This document shows, one piece after another, positions 13,568-14,334 of a stretch of 14,334 nt of DNA. Within the stretch, counting starts at the first letter, position 1, and each line of letters opens with the position of its first letter. Made by a program: the position numbers and the translations under genes. The stretch is from Collinsella sp. GTDB taxonomy: Bacteria; Actinomycetota; Coriobacteriia; Coriobacteriales; Coriobacteriaceae. Location: positions 1 to 14,334 of the forward strand of contig JAUMNV010000030.1 of NCBI GenBank assembly GCA_031295725.1. The letters run 5' to 3'. The notes beneath the pieces were generated by a model. The model was not told the DNA's origin, made no database searches, and saw only the letters and a program-made list of their open reading frames with translations.

Positions 13568-14305
13568 ATGCAAACTGAGGCTCTAATGCTCGATACACAC
13601 GAAAAACGGCCACTCTATTTACAGCTCACCGACGCGCTGCTCAAGCAGATCGTCGATGAATATCAAGCAGACGATAAACTTCCAACAGAAATGGAACTCT
13701 GCGACGAATACGCCGTAAGCAGAACAACCGTCCGACTTGCCATGAGTGAGCTGGAGCGTCGTGGAAGTATCTATCGAATCCAAGGTAAGGGATCGTTTGT
13801 TGCACCGAAACGCGTTAGCGAGCTCAATTCACTTTTAGACTTTGACTTTGCAAGCCATTGCGATGGCGTTGATCCGGATGCCATCACCAAACATTTCGGC
13901 GGCCTCACATCAGGTCGTCCAATTTCCGTAATGATGCTCCAACAATTTGGATGTCAAAGTCGCGATGAAATTCAGCGTCTTGAATTGACCTACGAACTTG
14001 AAGGCAGCTTCATAGGCGCTGATACGTTCTTCATTTCAAAGTCGCGCGTTCCGAATAACCAGTTAGATTTTCAGGCATTTAGCAGAATCATGGACGACTT
14101 GTCCAAGTCTATCCAATCTGTTAGGGAAAGCTATAGAGCACGTCAGCTTAGCGATTCCGAAGCCAGTAATTATGGTGTTGCAAAACTTCCGGTCATCGAA
14201 CTGACTCATTATGCTTACGACTCCGGAGGCAAACTAATCTCAATTGTCTGCCGCACCGTCTTAACTGGGCGAATCCCTTATCAAAACTTTATTTTCAAGT
14301 CCTAA
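13568..14305 (+). CDS. GntR/HutC-family transcriptional regulator with UTRA-type ligand domain
   Basis: 245 aa, a typical size. The N-terminal winged helix is clear: RPLYLQLTDALLKQIVDEY (14-32), then LPTEMELCDEYAVSRTTVRL (38-57), the ELERRGSIYRIQGKGSFVAP wing (61-80). The rest (about 90-240) follows the UTRA pattern, ending SIVCRTVLTGRIPYQNFIF, the position where UTRA domains contact a small effector, often a sugar phosphate. Start: ATG 13568 has a poor ribosome site; the in-frame ATG at 13586 (MLDTHEKRPLYLQL) has TGAGG 5 bp upstream and may be the true start. As the second gene after the TIM-barrel-like protein it probably represses its own unit through the palindrome at 12529-12546, and perhaps the divergent EIICB. 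Base composition is AT-rich compared with the left half. Confidence 0.9.
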   Translation: MQTEALMLDTHEKRPLYLQLTDALLKQIVDEYQADDKLPTEMELCDEYAVSRTTVRLAMSELERRGSIYRIQGKGSFVAPKRVSELNSLLDFDFASHCDGVDPDAITKHFGGLTSGRPISVMMLQQFGCQSRDEIQRLELTYELEGSFIGADTFFISKSRVPNNQLDFQAFSRIMDDLSKSIQSVRESYRARQLSDSEASNYGVAKLPVIELTHYAYDSGGKLISIVCRTVLTGRIPYQNFIFKS

Positions 14306-14321
14306 TGTTCTTTTTCTTTTG

Positions 14322-14334
14322 TCTCGATCTGTAA
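14322..14334. repeat. Start of a fifth palindromic repeat, cut by the window end
   Basis: TCTCGATCTGTAA, identical to the first 13 bases of unit 2A at 8495. It begins 17 bp after the GntR stop; the remainder lies outside. It again sits directly downstream of a gene end. Confidence 0.65.

Overview
The window looks like an accessory carbohydrate-uptake region of a fairly GC-rich, PTS-dependent gut bacterium. I favour a Coriobacteriia member such as Collinsella, from the density of lactose-type PTS and GH1 genes, their codon use and the style of the intergenic repeats. This is pattern recognition from the sequence, not a database match.

Layout. (1) Positions 1-3680 hold cassette A on the + strand: a GH1 6-phospho-beta-glycosidase (219-1667), then a lactose-family PTS EIICB (1844-3604), closed by a strong terminator. 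(2) Positions 3705-3838 hold a pair of 55-bp palindromic repeats. (3) 3862-4872 (-) is a LacI-family regulator, divergent from cassette B. (4) 5125-8400 (+) is cassette B: a second EIICB followed by a second GH1 enzyme, i.e. the same two genes in swapped order, again closed by a terminator and a second pair of palindromes (8495-8629). (5) 8685-10000 is a Fic-domain protein preceded by a 75-bp perfect-but-one-base inverted repeat around its likely promoter. (6) 10038-10450 (-) is a broken DeoR-family regulator. (7) 10542-12236 (-) is a third EIICB, divergent from 12593-14305 (+), which encodes a TIM-barrel-like protein of uncertain function and a GntR/HutC-family regulator. The window ends inside a fifth copy of the palindromic repeat.

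How it works together. EIICB subunits bring in a beta-galactoside-type disaccharide and phosphorylate it on entry. The GH1 enzymes carry the phosphate-binding Ser/Lys/Tyr triad and the Trp typical of 6-phospho-beta-galactosidase, so they would split the phosphorylated sugar in the cytoplasm. No EIIA, EI, HPr or tagatose-pathway gene is present, so these must act from elsewhere. Local regulators (LacI, GntR) probably respond to the sugar phosphates. In addition, a 13-bp motif close to CAACCGTTCACCG lies upstream of all four PTS/GH1/TIM-barrel transcription units and in two places is part of a 21-22 bp direct repeat, suggesting a shared trans-acting activator, perhaps of LytTR type.

The most notable unexplained structures are the paired 55-bp palindromes, the fourfold 11-mer inverted repeat at the Fic promoter, the shared promoter motif, and the divergon of an EIICB with a TIM-barrel-like protein and a GntR regulator.
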